A stretch of 64,000 nucleotides of DNA from Gimesia algae. GTDB taxonomy: Bacteria > Planctomycetota > Planctomycetia > Planctomycetales > Planctomycetaceae. The notes under the pieces were generated by a model, which was not told the DNA's origin, ran no database searches, and saw nothing but the letters and a program-made list of their open reading frames with translations. The stretch covers positions 1,554,531 through 1,618,530 of the forward strand of contig NZ_CP036343.1 in NCBI RefSeq assembly GCF_007746795.1, written 5' to 3'. Both the position numbers and the translations under genes were made by a program. Of the stretch, positions 8,858 through 17,991 are shown piece by piece (the stretch's first letter is position 1; each line of letters opens with the position of its first letter).

Positions 8858-11800
8858 ATGAATCGATTATTTCCTCCATTCTCGGGATGGAAGTTCCCGA
8901 AGTGTGCCTCAACCAGGATCTCTCTCTGCCTGGGTGTGGTTCTGTTTTATCCCTGTTTCTATTTACTCTCAGGTGAAAAACAGAACAGGCTACCTCTGCT
9001 GGCATTCCTTGACCCGCCAGCTCAAAAGGAAGTACCAGAACAAAGCGAGCCAGATCAGTCGATCTCAGAAGAACGCGAAGCGTTAATTCACCGAATCTAC
9101 AGGAACCGGAATCTACAGACTCAGTTTGATCGGGCGGAACAGAAATTCCAGGAACGCGAGTTTACAGAAGGAGCACTGCAGCTCGAAAAACTTCTCGATC
9201 ACCAGGAAGATTACTTCTTCTGGTCTGATGATCAGCCACGTCCCGTGAATTTCCGGGCTCGCACCCGTCAGTTGTACTCACAATTTTCGCCACGCTCACT
9301 GGCAGACTACGAACGTATCTCCGGACCTCAGGCAAACCAGTTGCTGCAACAGGCACGTCAGACGAATGATTTGCGGCTGTATGAACTGCTGGCATTACGT
9401 TTTTTTCCCCTGCAAGCCGGCTTTGAATCCCTGAACTATTTAGCCACCCATTATATGGAACAAGGGAACTTTGATTTTGCTGCACGCTACTGGGACCTGC
9501 TCCTAGAGAGCCGTCTACAACAGTCACGTCTGGAACCGGTTCATTTACTGAAAGCCGCACTGACCTACCAGCAGTCACAACAGCACGAAAAAACCACTCA
9601 GATACTGGAAACATACGGGGCAGCAAAGGTCATTGTATCCGGAAGAACGCTCTCTCTGGAACAGGCGCTGCAGAGGCTGGACACATCATTGACTGGCTCC
9701 TCATCTCAAAAGTCAACAGGCTGGTTTGTTTCGCAAGGTAATGCCAATCGCAATATGTCAGTCGATGCCAGCCTTCCCTATTTGGATCCGCTCTGGAGCC
9801 ATCCCATTGGACTGACTGACAAGGACCGTCCACTGGAAACCTTACGAAACTGGGAGACCAAACAGTTTCGTCAAAATCTCTCGACTGCGGTGGTGAATCA
9901 GCCCATTGCCGTGGATGATCTGGTTATCTATCGAGATTTCAAGGGAATCCGAGCGGTTAATCTGGATTCCGGCAAAACTGCCTGGCTCTTTCAGAGTGCA
10001 GGCAGCCTCAGCCAGTTGATTGATCAGTTGGAGGAACACACAAAGTCTCACTCAACGTATTCCCAGAATCTGCCATTGGAAAAGTTTTATAACTACAACT
10101 CGATCTATGGCTCTCTCAGCAGCAATGGTCAATTTGTATTTGCGATTGACTATCTGCCAGATACTCAGCCTTCTGCACAGATCAACATGGGGCTGCGTCG
10201 ATCGACGTTACATTTTTCTCTGGTCTCCCAGAAGGGGAACCGTCTTGTGGCACTCCCTTTAAAAAAGAAGGATGCTGCAGTCAGCCAGAATTCAGTTACT
10301 ACAGATTCACCTGCAGGTAGTGAAACGGCTGAGATGCAAACCAGGCCGGCGTGGAGTATTGAAGGCTACTATTTTCTCGGTGCACCATTGCCTGTCGGAA
10401 ATTATATTTACGCCATTGCCGAACACCACAGTCAACTCTCCATTCTGTGTATCAACCCTCAGAACGGAGCAATTCACTGGAAACAGGGAATTGCTTTCGT
10501 CAATCAACCGATTTTCACAGATCGGACTCGCGCCTATATGCATTGCCCGCTGACCAGCAGTCAGGGGGTTCTGGTCTGTACAACTCAGATGGATACCCTG
10601 GTTGCCATTGATGCGACCAATGGAGATCTCCTCTGGAACTATTACTATGGCGACGGAGACCAGTACCGCCGCATTTCGCAGAAGCGGTATTACCGGCCTG
10701 TCGCCTTTGGTCACCCCGGCCTGTCGAGTGCTCCTTTAATTGATCAGCACCGTGTTTTTTATCTCCCCACTGGTTCCCCTTATATTCATTGCGTCGATTT
10801 AAATACCGGAATCCCACTTTGGGAAGAAGTTCACCGGGAAGATGCCGAGTATGTCGCCGCGGTTGTCGATGAAACAGTGCTGATTGTCGGTTCGGACTAT
10901 TGTCGCGGCCGACACATCGAAGATGGGAGAGAACTCTGGCATCTGCACGTTGGCCCTGTGACCGGCAAAGGATTCCTGTCACAGAAAAACTATCTTCTAC
11001 CCATAAAATCAGGGAGTGTACTCAGCATTCATATCCCCACGGGAAAAGAATCGGGATTTACTTTAAGTAGTACCACCCAGATCACAGAGATCCTGAACAG
11101 GGAGTTCAAGCAAAAACTTAGAAAGGGTGCGGAATACGCCCATCAGAATCTTTCGCGGCAGGCAACTGAAAACACGGTCCAGCACAACTGGTATCCCGGA
11201 AATATCATTGCCCACCAAGGCAAATTGATTTCACTGGGGCTCTGGCAGATTGATGCATTCCCCCAGGCTGAAGCCATGTTGACCAGTTTACCTCAAATCG
11301 ATCACCAGAACCTGAATTCTCCCCGTCATCAGAGTGACCAGCTGCTAAAAGCAGAACTGGAACTGGCGCTGGGCAATTTAAGCAGTGCCCAACACAGGCT
11401 GGAAACTCTGCTTTCCATTCCCACAACAGCCAACGTAAAAACACGGTCTGAATCCCTCTTAAGAGAATTGCTTTATGCCGAGCTGAACCAATCCACTCAG
11501 GATGAATTTCAGCTACTCGCCAAACTGGAACGACTTGCCACCACCCCGCAGGAACGGGGTCGCTACCTTTCTCGTAAATCCCGGTATCTGCTCGAGCAGG
11601 AAAATTACCACGCTCTGATGGATGTCGCCGAGGAATTTAAGAAACTTGATGTCAAGTTCCCCCTCGCGATGGCGGGAGACACCGACCACCTCGTCACTAC
11701 CAAAAGTCTGGTCGCCGGGCTGATGGAGAAAGTGACTGCGAAAGCAGATCGGATAGACCGCGAAACACTTGACGCAAAAATTACCGATGATCAGCAGGCT

Positions 11801-13534
11801 GCGCTCGAAGATGGTTCCATTCCTGTATTGCAATCATTCCTCGACACGTACGGCAGTTGGTCGCAGGCAGTCGAAGTCCGCAGCAGACTGGCAGCCCGCC
11901 TGACTGAACAGGGTCAAATCCAACAGGCAGAATTCCTGTTGATGCTCAACCGCAGTCATCCCGACGAACAGATCGCAGCGAATGCTACCCACGAACTGCT
12001 GGAACTCTGGCAGACGGCAGGGCTGCCTCATGAAGCAGCCGCGTTATTAAGCGAACTTGACAAAAAATATGCTCAAGTCCCCCTCGATACCGGCATCACG
12101 GGAAAGCAGTATGTCAACCGCTTTGATCGAGGGTCCCAGACTTGGACCATCTTTCAAGCCATGCAGCCCCTGCAACATGAGGTCTCACACCTGATCATCA
12201 GACAAAGTGACCTGGGAACTCCGCCCCTGGAAACCCAAAATACATATAAAAATTATGAACGGAAGTTCCTCCCTCCGCCGGAAATCTCTCAGCTGCTGTT
12301 GAAGTCCGGTGGGCAACTGCATGTCATCAATAAACACGCTGGTCAGACGATTGGAAAGATCGAAGTTTCAGATCGCATTTCCTACCCCTATCATTCACAA
12401 AACACCCGCGTCGGTCATTTCATTCCTCTCGGCAGTAAGCGTAAGATCCATGGAGTTTCTCTGCTGCAACTGGATGGAGACATCTCCACACCGCTCTGGA
12501 CAAAGGAATTCGATGACTTAAACAATTCACAATCGCTGTTTTACGTTGGTCCTTCCGGACCCCGTGTCTGTGTGTTCCAGTGGGATAACCGCCTGTTCGG
12601 ATTAAATCCGGCCACAGGGAAGGTCTTGTGGGAACGCAAGAATATCCCTTCCAAATCAGGCTTCCTCAGTGACTCCAGTAAAGGACTGATCGGTGATCAG
12701 CAGGCGCTGGTTGCCTTTAGCATCAATCGCACGAACTACAACGTCTACAGCACGATTACCGGCGAACAGATCCGAAAAGGTGAACTGGAATTAAACAGTC
12801 GCTCCCGCCACGTCTTCGGCCGCAAAATGTTTTATGAGACGACATCGACTACTGAAAAACGAGTTCGGCTCTGGGACCCGCTGACAGATCAGCTCCTGCT
12901 CGACGAGCCCGTTTCGAATACAGGATTATCGACTCAGATCTCTGAGACAGAACTGGCTATTCTTCTGCCCCCAAATCGATTGCGGGTACTTAATGTAGAA
13001 ACAGGTGAGACCATCATCGAATCGATCATCCCCGACGACTACCTGAAAAGCCTCAATAAGTTTCTCGGGTTTAAAGATCAGGACCGCTACTACTTCAATT
13101 TCTCATACACGACGCCACGCAGGCGATCCCCTCAAAACGATTTTTATGTCAGCGACTCGTTTCTGAATGTGGTGCATCTCGACAATGATTTAATCAGTAT
13201 CGATGGGAAAACGGGGCAGATCCTCTGGAGTCGCAATCTCCCCAAACGCTCCTGGATTGACACCTCACAATATCAGCTCCCCTTCCTGATCTTCATGAGT
13301 AAAATCCGCACTGAATCTCGGACACGCAGCTATTCATTCCTCCTGGAAGTTCTGGATGCCAGAACCGGAGATACGATCGGCTTTAAAGACAATCTCCTGA
13401 AAGATACAATCCTGCAGCTGCAGATTGATCCCCGCTTTCATAAAATCATTCTACAGGGAATGCACAGCGCCATCGAAATCGACTTCAGCGATAAAGCGAA
13501 GTCTCTGGATGGTATCTTCGATAAGCCACTCTGA
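8858..13534 (+). CDS. Giant exported PQQ-propeller/TPR protein
   Basis: A 1558-residue protein with an N-terminal hydrophobic segment (SLCLGVVLFYPCFYLLSG) acting as signal or anchor. Helical, TPR-like sequence fills residues about 60-280. A first PQQ-like beta-propeller spans about 350-740, with blades such as IRAVNLDSGKTAWLFQ and LVAIDATNGDLLWNYYYG. Another TPR-like section covers about 800-1090, and a second propeller 1170-1540 (LFGLNPATGKVLWERK, LISIDGKTGQILWSRN). The repeated D-x-x-T/S-G-x-x-x-W signature identifies the blades. Such proteins are common in planctomycete cell envelopes and probably act as interaction platforms; quinone binding and dehydrogenase activity are not supported, because no catalytic motif is seen. 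The gene stands alone between a divergent neighbour and a tRNA. Confidence 0.85.
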   Translation: MNRLFPPFSGWKFPKCASTRISLCLGVVLFYPCFYLLSGEKQNRLPLLAFLDPPAQKEVPEQSEPDQSISEEREALIHRIYRNRNLQTQFDRAEQKFQEREFTEGALQLEKLLDHQEDYFFWSDDQPRPVNFRARTRQLYSQFSPRSLADYERISGPQANQLLQQARQTNDLRLYELLALRFFPLQAGFESLNYLATHYMEQGNFDFAARYWDLLLESRLQQSRLEPVHLLKAALTYQQSQQHEKTTQILETYGAAKVIVSGRTLSLEQALQRLDTSLTGSSSQKSTGWFVSQGNANRNMSVDASLPYLDPLWSHPIGLTDKDRPLETLRNWETKQFRQNLSTAVVNQPIAVDDLVIYRDFKGIRAVNLDSGKTAWLFQSAGSLSQLIDQLEEHTKSHSTYSQNLPLEKFYNYNSIYGSLSSNGQFVFAIDYLPDTQPSAQINMGLRRSTLHFSLVSQKGNRLVALPLKKKDAAVSQNSVTTDSPAGSETAEMQTRPAWSIEGYYFLGAPLPVGNYIYAIAEHHSQLSILCINPQNGAIHWKQGIAFVNQPIFTDRTRAYMHCPLTSSQGVLVCTTQMDTLVAIDATNGDLLWNYYYGDGDQYRRISQKRYYRPVAFGHPGLSSAPLIDQHRVFYLPTGSPYIHCVDLNTGIPLWEEVHREDAEYVAAVVDETVLIVGSDYCRGRHIEDGRELWHLHVGPVTGKGFLSQKNYLLPIKSGSVLSIHIPTGKESGFTLSSTTQITEILNREFKQKLRKGAEYAHQNLSRQATENTVQHNWYPGNIIAHQGKLISLGLWQIDAFPQAEAMLTSLPQIDHQNLNSPRHQSDQLLKAELELALGNLSSAQHRLETLLSIPTTANVKTRSESLLRELLYAELNQSTQDEFQLLAKLERLATTPQERGRYLSRKSRYLLEQENYHALMDVAEEFKKLDVKFPLAMAGDTDHLVTTKSLVAGLMEKVTAKADRIDRETLDAKITDDQQAALEDGSIPVLQSFLDTYGSWSQAVEVRSRLAARLTEQGQIQQAEFLLMLNRSHPDEQIAANATHELLELWQTAGLPHEAAALLSELDKKYAQVPLDTGITGKQYVNRFDRGSQTWTIFQAMQPLQHEVSHLIIRQSDLGTPPLETQNTYKNYERKFLPPPEISQLLLKSGGQLHVINKHAGQTIGKIEVSDRISYPYHSQNTRVGHFIPLGSKRKIHGVSLLQLDGDISTPLWTKEFDDLNNSQSLFYVGPSGPRVCVFQWDNRLFGLNPATGKVLWERKNIPSKSGFLSDSSKGLIGDQQALVAFSINRTNYNVYSTITGEQIRKGELELNSRSRHVFGRKMFYETTSTTEKRVRLWDPLTDQLLLDEPVSNTGLSTQISETELAILLPPNRLRVLNVETGETIIESIIPDDYLKSLNKFLGFKDQDRYYFNFSYTTPRRRSPQNDFYVSDSFLNVVHLDNDLISIDGKTGQILWSRNLPKRSWIDTSQYQLPFLIFMSKIRTESRTRSYSFLLEVLDARTGDTIGFKDNLLKDTILQLQIDPRFHKIILQGMHSAIEIDFSDKAKSLDGIFDKPL

Positions 13535-13602
13535 TCGTAAGCAGAGAGTTTTCAATTGCGCTCAACGGCAACCCAGAGAGAGAGAGCAGGGAATCTGAAA
13601 AG

Positions 13603-13673
13603 AGCGGCTGAAGGGAATCGAACCCTCGTCACCAGCTTGGGAAGCTGGGGTAATACCATTATACGACAGCCGC
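13603..13673 (-). tRNA. tRNA-Gly (CCC anticodon)
   Basis: The minus strand folds into a standard cloverleaf. The acceptor stem GCGGCTG pairs with CAGCCGC, and the D arm contains AATGG. The anticodon arm is CCAGC-TTCCCAA-GCTGG with anticodon CCC at the centre of the loop, and the T arm is GAGGG-TTCGATT-CCCTT. The discriminator is T and no CCA is encoded, with a TTTT run shortly after. Anticodon CCC reads GGG glycine codons. It resembles glyU-type tRNAs. The glycyl-tRNA synthetase gene is on the same strand about 1.7 kb away. Confidence 0.96.
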
Positions 13674-13751
13674 TGAACTCTCGAGAGACAGCGTAAACAT
13701 GACATCGGTTTGGGTCAAGTTATTCCGAGCCCAGCATCATGAGTATTTCGA

Positions 13752-15290
13752 TTAACTTTTCACTTGCTGGTTTTCATCGGAGCGAATCAAGTCCAGTTGT
13801 TTCGCGACTTCAGGGAAGGGGACTTCGTGAGGCAGTTTCTGCGTGGTCGCTGCCAGAGCAGAAGCAACTCCCGCTGCCTCTCCCATCGCCACGGCATTCC
13901 CGGTTACCCGATAGCTGCTGTGCGCGATAAAGTCTCCACTGATACAACGTCCTGCCATCATCAGACCGGTCACATCCCGGGCAATCAATGCCCGCAGGGG
14001 AATATCATAAGGTTTGGATTTGAACGGTTTCTTTTCAATGGCTTTCGTTTTACCTGGATTGGTGGAATGCACATCAATCCCAAACCGAACGTGGCAGATG
14101 CCATCCTCGAAGCGTGCTCCGTTTTTCAGATCTTCACTGGAAACATGATAACGTCCCATAATTCGGCGTCCTTCACGGGTGCCGATCTGTTCTGCGGTCG
14201 CAATGATCTCGAGGTTGGTCCAGGGGTCACCCAGTTTTTTCAGGCTGTTGACCAGTTTATGTACTTCACGCCGTGCCTGCAGAGTCGCCTCAGTCACATG
14301 AGCTGCATCGATGGCCAGCGTCCCGTATTCATGGTTGGCCATCATCGCAAACAGACCATCGCGAACACGAAAAATCGTCGGTCCGCCATAAGAAGGGTCG
14401 ATACCCGCCCGCTGAAACTCTGCCAGCAGGTTCTTCTTGGGATTCCCCAGTTTGCGAGGCTCTGCATCTCCGCGTACGAAGGGAGCGATGCCATCCAGCG
14501 TGACTCCTGTCAGCAGAACCATCAGGCTCATCGGCTGAGTTACCCCCGTACCAGGCTGACCGAATTCGTAACTGCACCCCGCCTGCGCAGCCAGATCGCC
14601 ATCGCCGGAACAGTCGATAAACGCCTTGGCTCTCCAGGCCTGCCGACCCGACTTGGATTCGGTCACAATCACAGACAGACGATTATTAATGTCAGTCACG
14701 GCACCTACAACTCGCGTATGGAGTTGAATTTTGACTCCCGCTTCCAGTAGCAGATCTTCCAGTAACAGTTTGGTCTTCTCGGTGTCGTAGGCAACAGATC
14801 CATTCGGCAGCGTATTACTGGCGCCGCGTTCTTCCAGCTTCTGCAACAGTTCACGCATGATGCCCGGCTTATTCTGAGCATCAATGATCAGTGTTAATGC
14901 GCCTGCCGTCCAGACCCCGCCGATACAGCCGTTGACTTCGAGCAAACGGGTTTTCGCTCCACTGCGGGCAGACGCCAGAGCTGCAGCGACCCCGGCAGGA
15001 CCGCCGCCGCAGACGATGACTTCATCTTCCTCGACAATCGGAATATTCCGGGCTGCTTCGTGAAATATTTTCCCGTCTGGTGATACCCAACCGCTGGTTC
15101 GAACATGTTGTGCAGAGGAATTCCAGACTGACTGACCACCACCGTCAAGTAACAGTGCATTAGAAGGACGCGTCACCCCATCTACTACCGGTTCTTTTGC
15201 AGAAGCCACATTGGCACCGGCTAAAAAAGCAGCGGTACTGCCAGCGAGGTACTTACCGAACACGCGACGGTCCATATTTTCGTTGGCCAT
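13752..15290 (-). CDS. Tat-exported FAD-dependent oxidoreductase
   Basis: A roughly 512-residue flavoprotein of the 'FAD-dependent oxidoreductase' type (FAD_oxidored), abundant in planctomycetes. A twin-arginine signal peptide (MDRRVFGKYLAGSTAAFLAG) precedes the dinucleotide-binding loop VCGGGPAGVAAALASARSG. A second flavin contact, AFIDCSGDGDLAAQAGC, lies in the middle, and the C-terminal FAD motif is GLMMAGRCISGDFIAHSSYR. The chosen ATG at 15290 has GGAG about eight bases before it; an alternative ATG at 15311 lacks a site. The substrate is unknown. It lies 56 bases downstream of the glycyl-tRNA synthetase stop, in the same direction, so co-transcription is possible although no functional link is obvious. 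Confidence 0.87.
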   Translation of the reverse strand: MANENMDRRVFGKYLAGSTAAFLAGANVASAKEPVVDGVTRPSNALLLDGGGQSVWNSSAQHVRTSGWVSPDGKIFHEAARNIPIVEEDEVIVCGGGPAGVAAALASARSGAKTRLLEVNGCIGGVWTAGALTLIIDAQNKPGIMRELLQKLEERGASNTLPNGSVAYDTEKTKLLLEDLLLEAGVKIQLHTRVVGAVTDINNRLSVIVTESKSGRQAWRAKAFIDCSGDGDLAAQAGCSYEFGQPGTGVTQPMSLMVLLTGVTLDGIAPFVRGDAEPRKLGNPKKNLLAEFQRAGIDPSYGGPTIFRVRDGLFAMMANHEYGTLAIDAAHVTEATLQARREVHKLVNSLKKLGDPWTNLEIIATAEQIGTREGRRIMGRYHVSSEDLKNGARFEDGICHVRFGIDVHSTNPGKTKAIEKKPFKSKPYDIPLRALIARDVTGLMMAGRCISGDFIAHSSYRVTGNAVAMGEAAGVASALAATTQKLPHEVPFPEVAKQLDLIRSDENQQVKS

Positions 15291-15346
15291 GACAGACTCC
15301 TCTCGATTCAATTTACAGGAAAAGTTTTCGATCCGGACCGATTCAT

Positions 15347-17014
15347 TCAGCCGTAAATTCGTTTATGGATCTCTGTAACGACATCGTCAATCGGAATCCT
15401 GACCTGTTCCAGTGTATCACGATCACGCAGTGTCACACAGTTATCCTGTTCTGTTTCCCCATCCACTGTCAAGCAGAAAGGTGTTCCAATCTCGTCCTGA
15501 CGACGATATCGGCGGCCAATGGCCCCCTGCTGATCATAAACCGCTTGAATTCCCGCGGATTTCAGACGCTGGTAAATGGAGGAAGCGATTTCCGGCATAC
15601 CCGCTTTTTTGATCAACGGGAAAACGGCGACTTTCACAGGAGCCAGTCGCGGATGAAACCGCATCACGGTCCTAGTCTGCATATTCCCCTTTTCATCGGG
15701 TTGTTCATCTTCGTAATAGGCTTCACAGAGAAATGCCAGCGTTGCTCGGTCAGCACCGGCGGCCGGCTCAATCACATGCGGAATGAACCGCTCGCGGGTC
15801 TGATCATCAAAGTAAGTCAGATCCTTACCACTCCCTTTATACTTAGGCTGACCATGCTCATTCTTCTCCACGACCAGTTGGTCACCTTCACGAACCAGCT
15901 TACCTTCCATGTGCGAACGCAAGTCGAAATCACCGCGATGGGCAATCCCTTCCAGTTCTCCATATTCATCCTCTTCCATGAAAGGGAAGGCATATTCCAC
16001 ATCAGCGGTTCCCACCGAATAATGAGCCAGTTCTTCCTGGGTATGATCGCGCAGAATCAGATTCTCTTTAGCAATCCCATGTTTGATGTACCAGGCATAC
16101 CGACGATCACGCCAGTACTGGTACCACTCAAACGATTCATCCGGATGACAGAAGAACTCCATTTCCATCTGTTCGAATTCACGGGAACGGAAGATGTAGT
16201 TTCGGGGTGTAATTTCATTCCGGAAACTTTTACCGATCTGTGCGATCCCGAAAGGCACTTTGACACGCCCGCTGTCGACCACATTTTTGAAGTTCACAAA
16301 CATCCCCTGTGCGGTTTCCGGCCGCAGAAACGCGGTTCCTTCTTCACCCGCGAGTGCCCCAATGATCGTCTTGAACATCAGGTTAAATTCGCGTGGCTCG
16401 GTCAGTTCGCCCCCGGTTTCCGGACAGCGTGCTTCCAGTTTTCCGGTGGTGGGAATATTCGCATCCGCCATTTTCTTCCGATATTCCATCAGATTACAGA
16501 CCGTAATCTGTGGCGTTTCACTCGCGTCCAGACCGTGCTCTTTTTCGTATTCTGCAATCGTTTTTTCCAGACGCTTGCGTTTGGTTTTTGAGAGTCCTTC
16601 TTCACCGATATCAGCCATATAGGTTTCACAGGCTATGGGCGTTTTGTCGGCAGCGTAGGCCACGGCCACCGAAACGTGGTCAACACGAAACCGGGCTTTG
16701 GACTCTTTAGAATCAACCATAAAATCATGAAACAGATCAAAGTGCCCGGAACTTTTCCAGACGCTGGGGTGCATGATAATCGTGGTTTCGACTCCTGTCA
16801 TGGAGAACGGTTTGGGAGCCCCTTCCGGAGCGACCAGCTCATTGTGAGTGGTAATCATATCAGACCACCAGGCCTCTCTCACATTCCGCTTGAGTTCGAC
16901 TCCCAGCGGACCATAATCCCAGAACCCCTGCAGACCGCCGTAAATTTCAGACGACTGAAAAATAAACCCGCGCCGTTTACACAACGCTACGATTTTCTCC
17001 ATCTCTTTTTTCAT
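15347..17014 (-). CDS. glyS: Glycyl-tRNA synthetase, alpha2 type
   Basis: A 555-residue class II glycyl-tRNA synthetase of the single-chain homodimeric form (archaeal/eukaryotic-like, also used by many bacteria), which charges tRNA-Gly with glycine in the cytoplasm. The N-terminal signature SSEIYGGLQGFWDYGPLG, the glycine-pocket RPETAQGMFVNFKN, motif 2 (GKSFRNEITPRNYIFRSREF) and motif 3 (VIEPAAGADRATLAF) are all intact, and the C-terminal anticodon-binding domain ends the protein. A tRNA-Gly gene lies about 1.7 kb downstream on the same strand. GGAAAG before the ATG serves as ribosome site. Function is assigned with high confidence. Confidence 0.97.
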   Translation of the reverse strand: MKKEMEKIVALCKRRGFIFQSSEIYGGLQGFWDYGPLGVELKRNVREAWWSDMITTHNELVAPEGAPKPFSMTGVETTIIMHPSVWKSSGHFDLFHDFMVDSKESKARFRVDHVSVAVAYAADKTPIACETYMADIGEEGLSKTKRKRLEKTIAEYEKEHGLDASETPQITVCNLMEYRKKMADANIPTTGKLEARCPETGGELTEPREFNLMFKTIIGALAGEEGTAFLRPETAQGMFVNFKNVVDSGRVKVPFGIAQIGKSFRNEITPRNYIFRSREFEQMEMEFFCHPDESFEWYQYWRDRRYAWYIKHGIAKENLILRDHTQEELAHYSVGTADVEYAFPFMEEDEYGELEGIAHRGDFDLRSHMEGKLVREGDQLVVEKNEHGQPKYKGSGKDLTYFDDQTRERFIPHVIEPAAGADRATLAFLCEAYYEDEQPDEKGNMQTRTVMRFHPRLAPVKVAVFPLIKKAGMPEIASSIYQRLKSAGIQAVYDQQGAIGRRYRRQDEIGTPFCLTVDGETEQDNCVTLRDRDTLEQVRIPIDDVVTEIHKRIYG

Positions 17015-17093
17015 TGCTTTGGTCTTTCCATTTTGTCTTCAGTAAGACACGCTTATAAAACGATTTTATAATACTCATTAAAACAGCAACGGA

Positions 17094-17855
17094 TCAGCCT
17101 GCTGAAGATAACATGATTTTTCCTGATTCGTGACTGAACTCAGGCAGTACCGGGTAACAATCTCGGTCAGAACATAGTTGAATATCCTCTTCAAAGCCAC
17201 GTTGAATCAGATTACGTCCCCCCTGACTGGCACGCATCGCTGTCAGCAACCCATCTGGACGGCTGACCTGCGTTTGATAATAGTCGACGACCATCCTGGT
17301 TGCATCATCCAGCGTTAGCTTATAACTGGTCATCTCCTGCAGTCCTGCAGCAATTGCCCCTGCACAGAGACAGTCTTCTCCCGTAATCGCTCCATCTGTT
17401 CCCGCACAGACCAGGTAAATCACACCCGAACTTTGACTCAATTCATTCACGACCGCAGCCAGATTCAAAAACGAACCAATCAGTATTCGATTTGCCTGAA
17501 TCGCGCGTTTCAAAGCCCGTGTTCCATTACTCGTCGTAAACACGATCTGTTTTCCAGCAACCACTTCCGTAGAATAACGGGCAGGGGAGTTATCCAGATC
17601 AAATCCCTCGATCATGATTCCCCCGCGTTCGCCCCCGAGTAATACCTCTGAATCAGCAGTTTCATTCAGTTTCCCGGCGATCTGCTGTGCTTGCTCAATT
17701 TCTTCACAGGGAATCACAGCAGCGGCACTGGAATGCAATGCAGTCGTAATCGTAGAGGAAGCGCGAAGAATATCGAGAATCACAGCAGTGCTCCCCGAAA
17801 AGTCTTCCGGTTGTGACAAGACAGGCAGTAAGCAGGTTCGAATTTCATCAGGCAT
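17094..17855 (-). CDS. comB: Probable 2-phosphosulfolactate phosphatase
   Basis: A ComB-family protein of about 253 residues. The family removes phosphate from 2-phosphosulfolactate in coenzyme M or sulfolactate metabolism, but most bacterial members outside that pathway have unproven substrates. Recognisable blocks are VILDILRASSTITTAL near the N-terminus, LGGERGGIMIEGFDLDNSP, and TTSNGTRALKRA, which include the usual Mg-binding and substrate residues. The frame opens at a TTG (17879), but the ATG at 17855 gives the family-typical beginning MPDEIRTCLLP. A repeated 86-base element lies directly upstream. No partner genes for coenzyme M synthesis were seen, so the physiological role is uncertain. 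Confidence 0.8.
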   Translation of the reverse strand: MPDEIRTCLLPVLSQPEDFSGSTAVILDILRASSTITTALHSSAAAVIPCEEIEQAQQIAGKLNETADSEVLLGGERGGIMIEGFDLDNSPARYSTEVVAGKQIVFTTSNGTRALKRAIQANRILIGSFLNLAAVVNELSQSSGVIYLVCAGTDGAITGEDCLCAGAIAAGLQEMTSYKLTLDDATRMVVDYYQTQVSRPDGLLTAMRASQGGRNLIQRGFEEDIQLCSDRDCYPVLPEFSHESGKIMLSSAG

Positions 17856-17879
17856 GACTGATCGCGGACATTCTTTCAA

Positions 17880-17966
17880 GACTAAACTGTGTCCAGTTTT
17901 ACTATAGCGTTTCCAGGGGCCTTTGGACCGAGTATCAAAGTACGAGAGGCGCTATACTAAAATGAA
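17880..17966 (-). repeat. TIR-bounded repeat element, copy 1
   Basis: About 86 bases immediately upstream of comB match a second copy at 28662-28748, at roughly four in five positions by eye, when both are read in the direction of the downstream gene. The best conserved core is TAGTAAAACTGGACACAGT, and a second shared block is ATACTCGGTCC. The ends form an imperfect inverted repeat: TTTTACTATAGCG on one side and CGCTATACTAAAA on the other. This is what a miniature inverted-repeat element or a structured regulatory leader would look like. There is no coding potential. Confidence 0.75.
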
Positions 17967-17991
17967 AAACGCTCTCGAGGGAATCCGAGGC

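Noticed and set aside
15365-16591. A 408-residue plus-strand open frame
   Set aside because: It lies entirely antisense to the glycyl-tRNA synthetase gene and has no family pattern.
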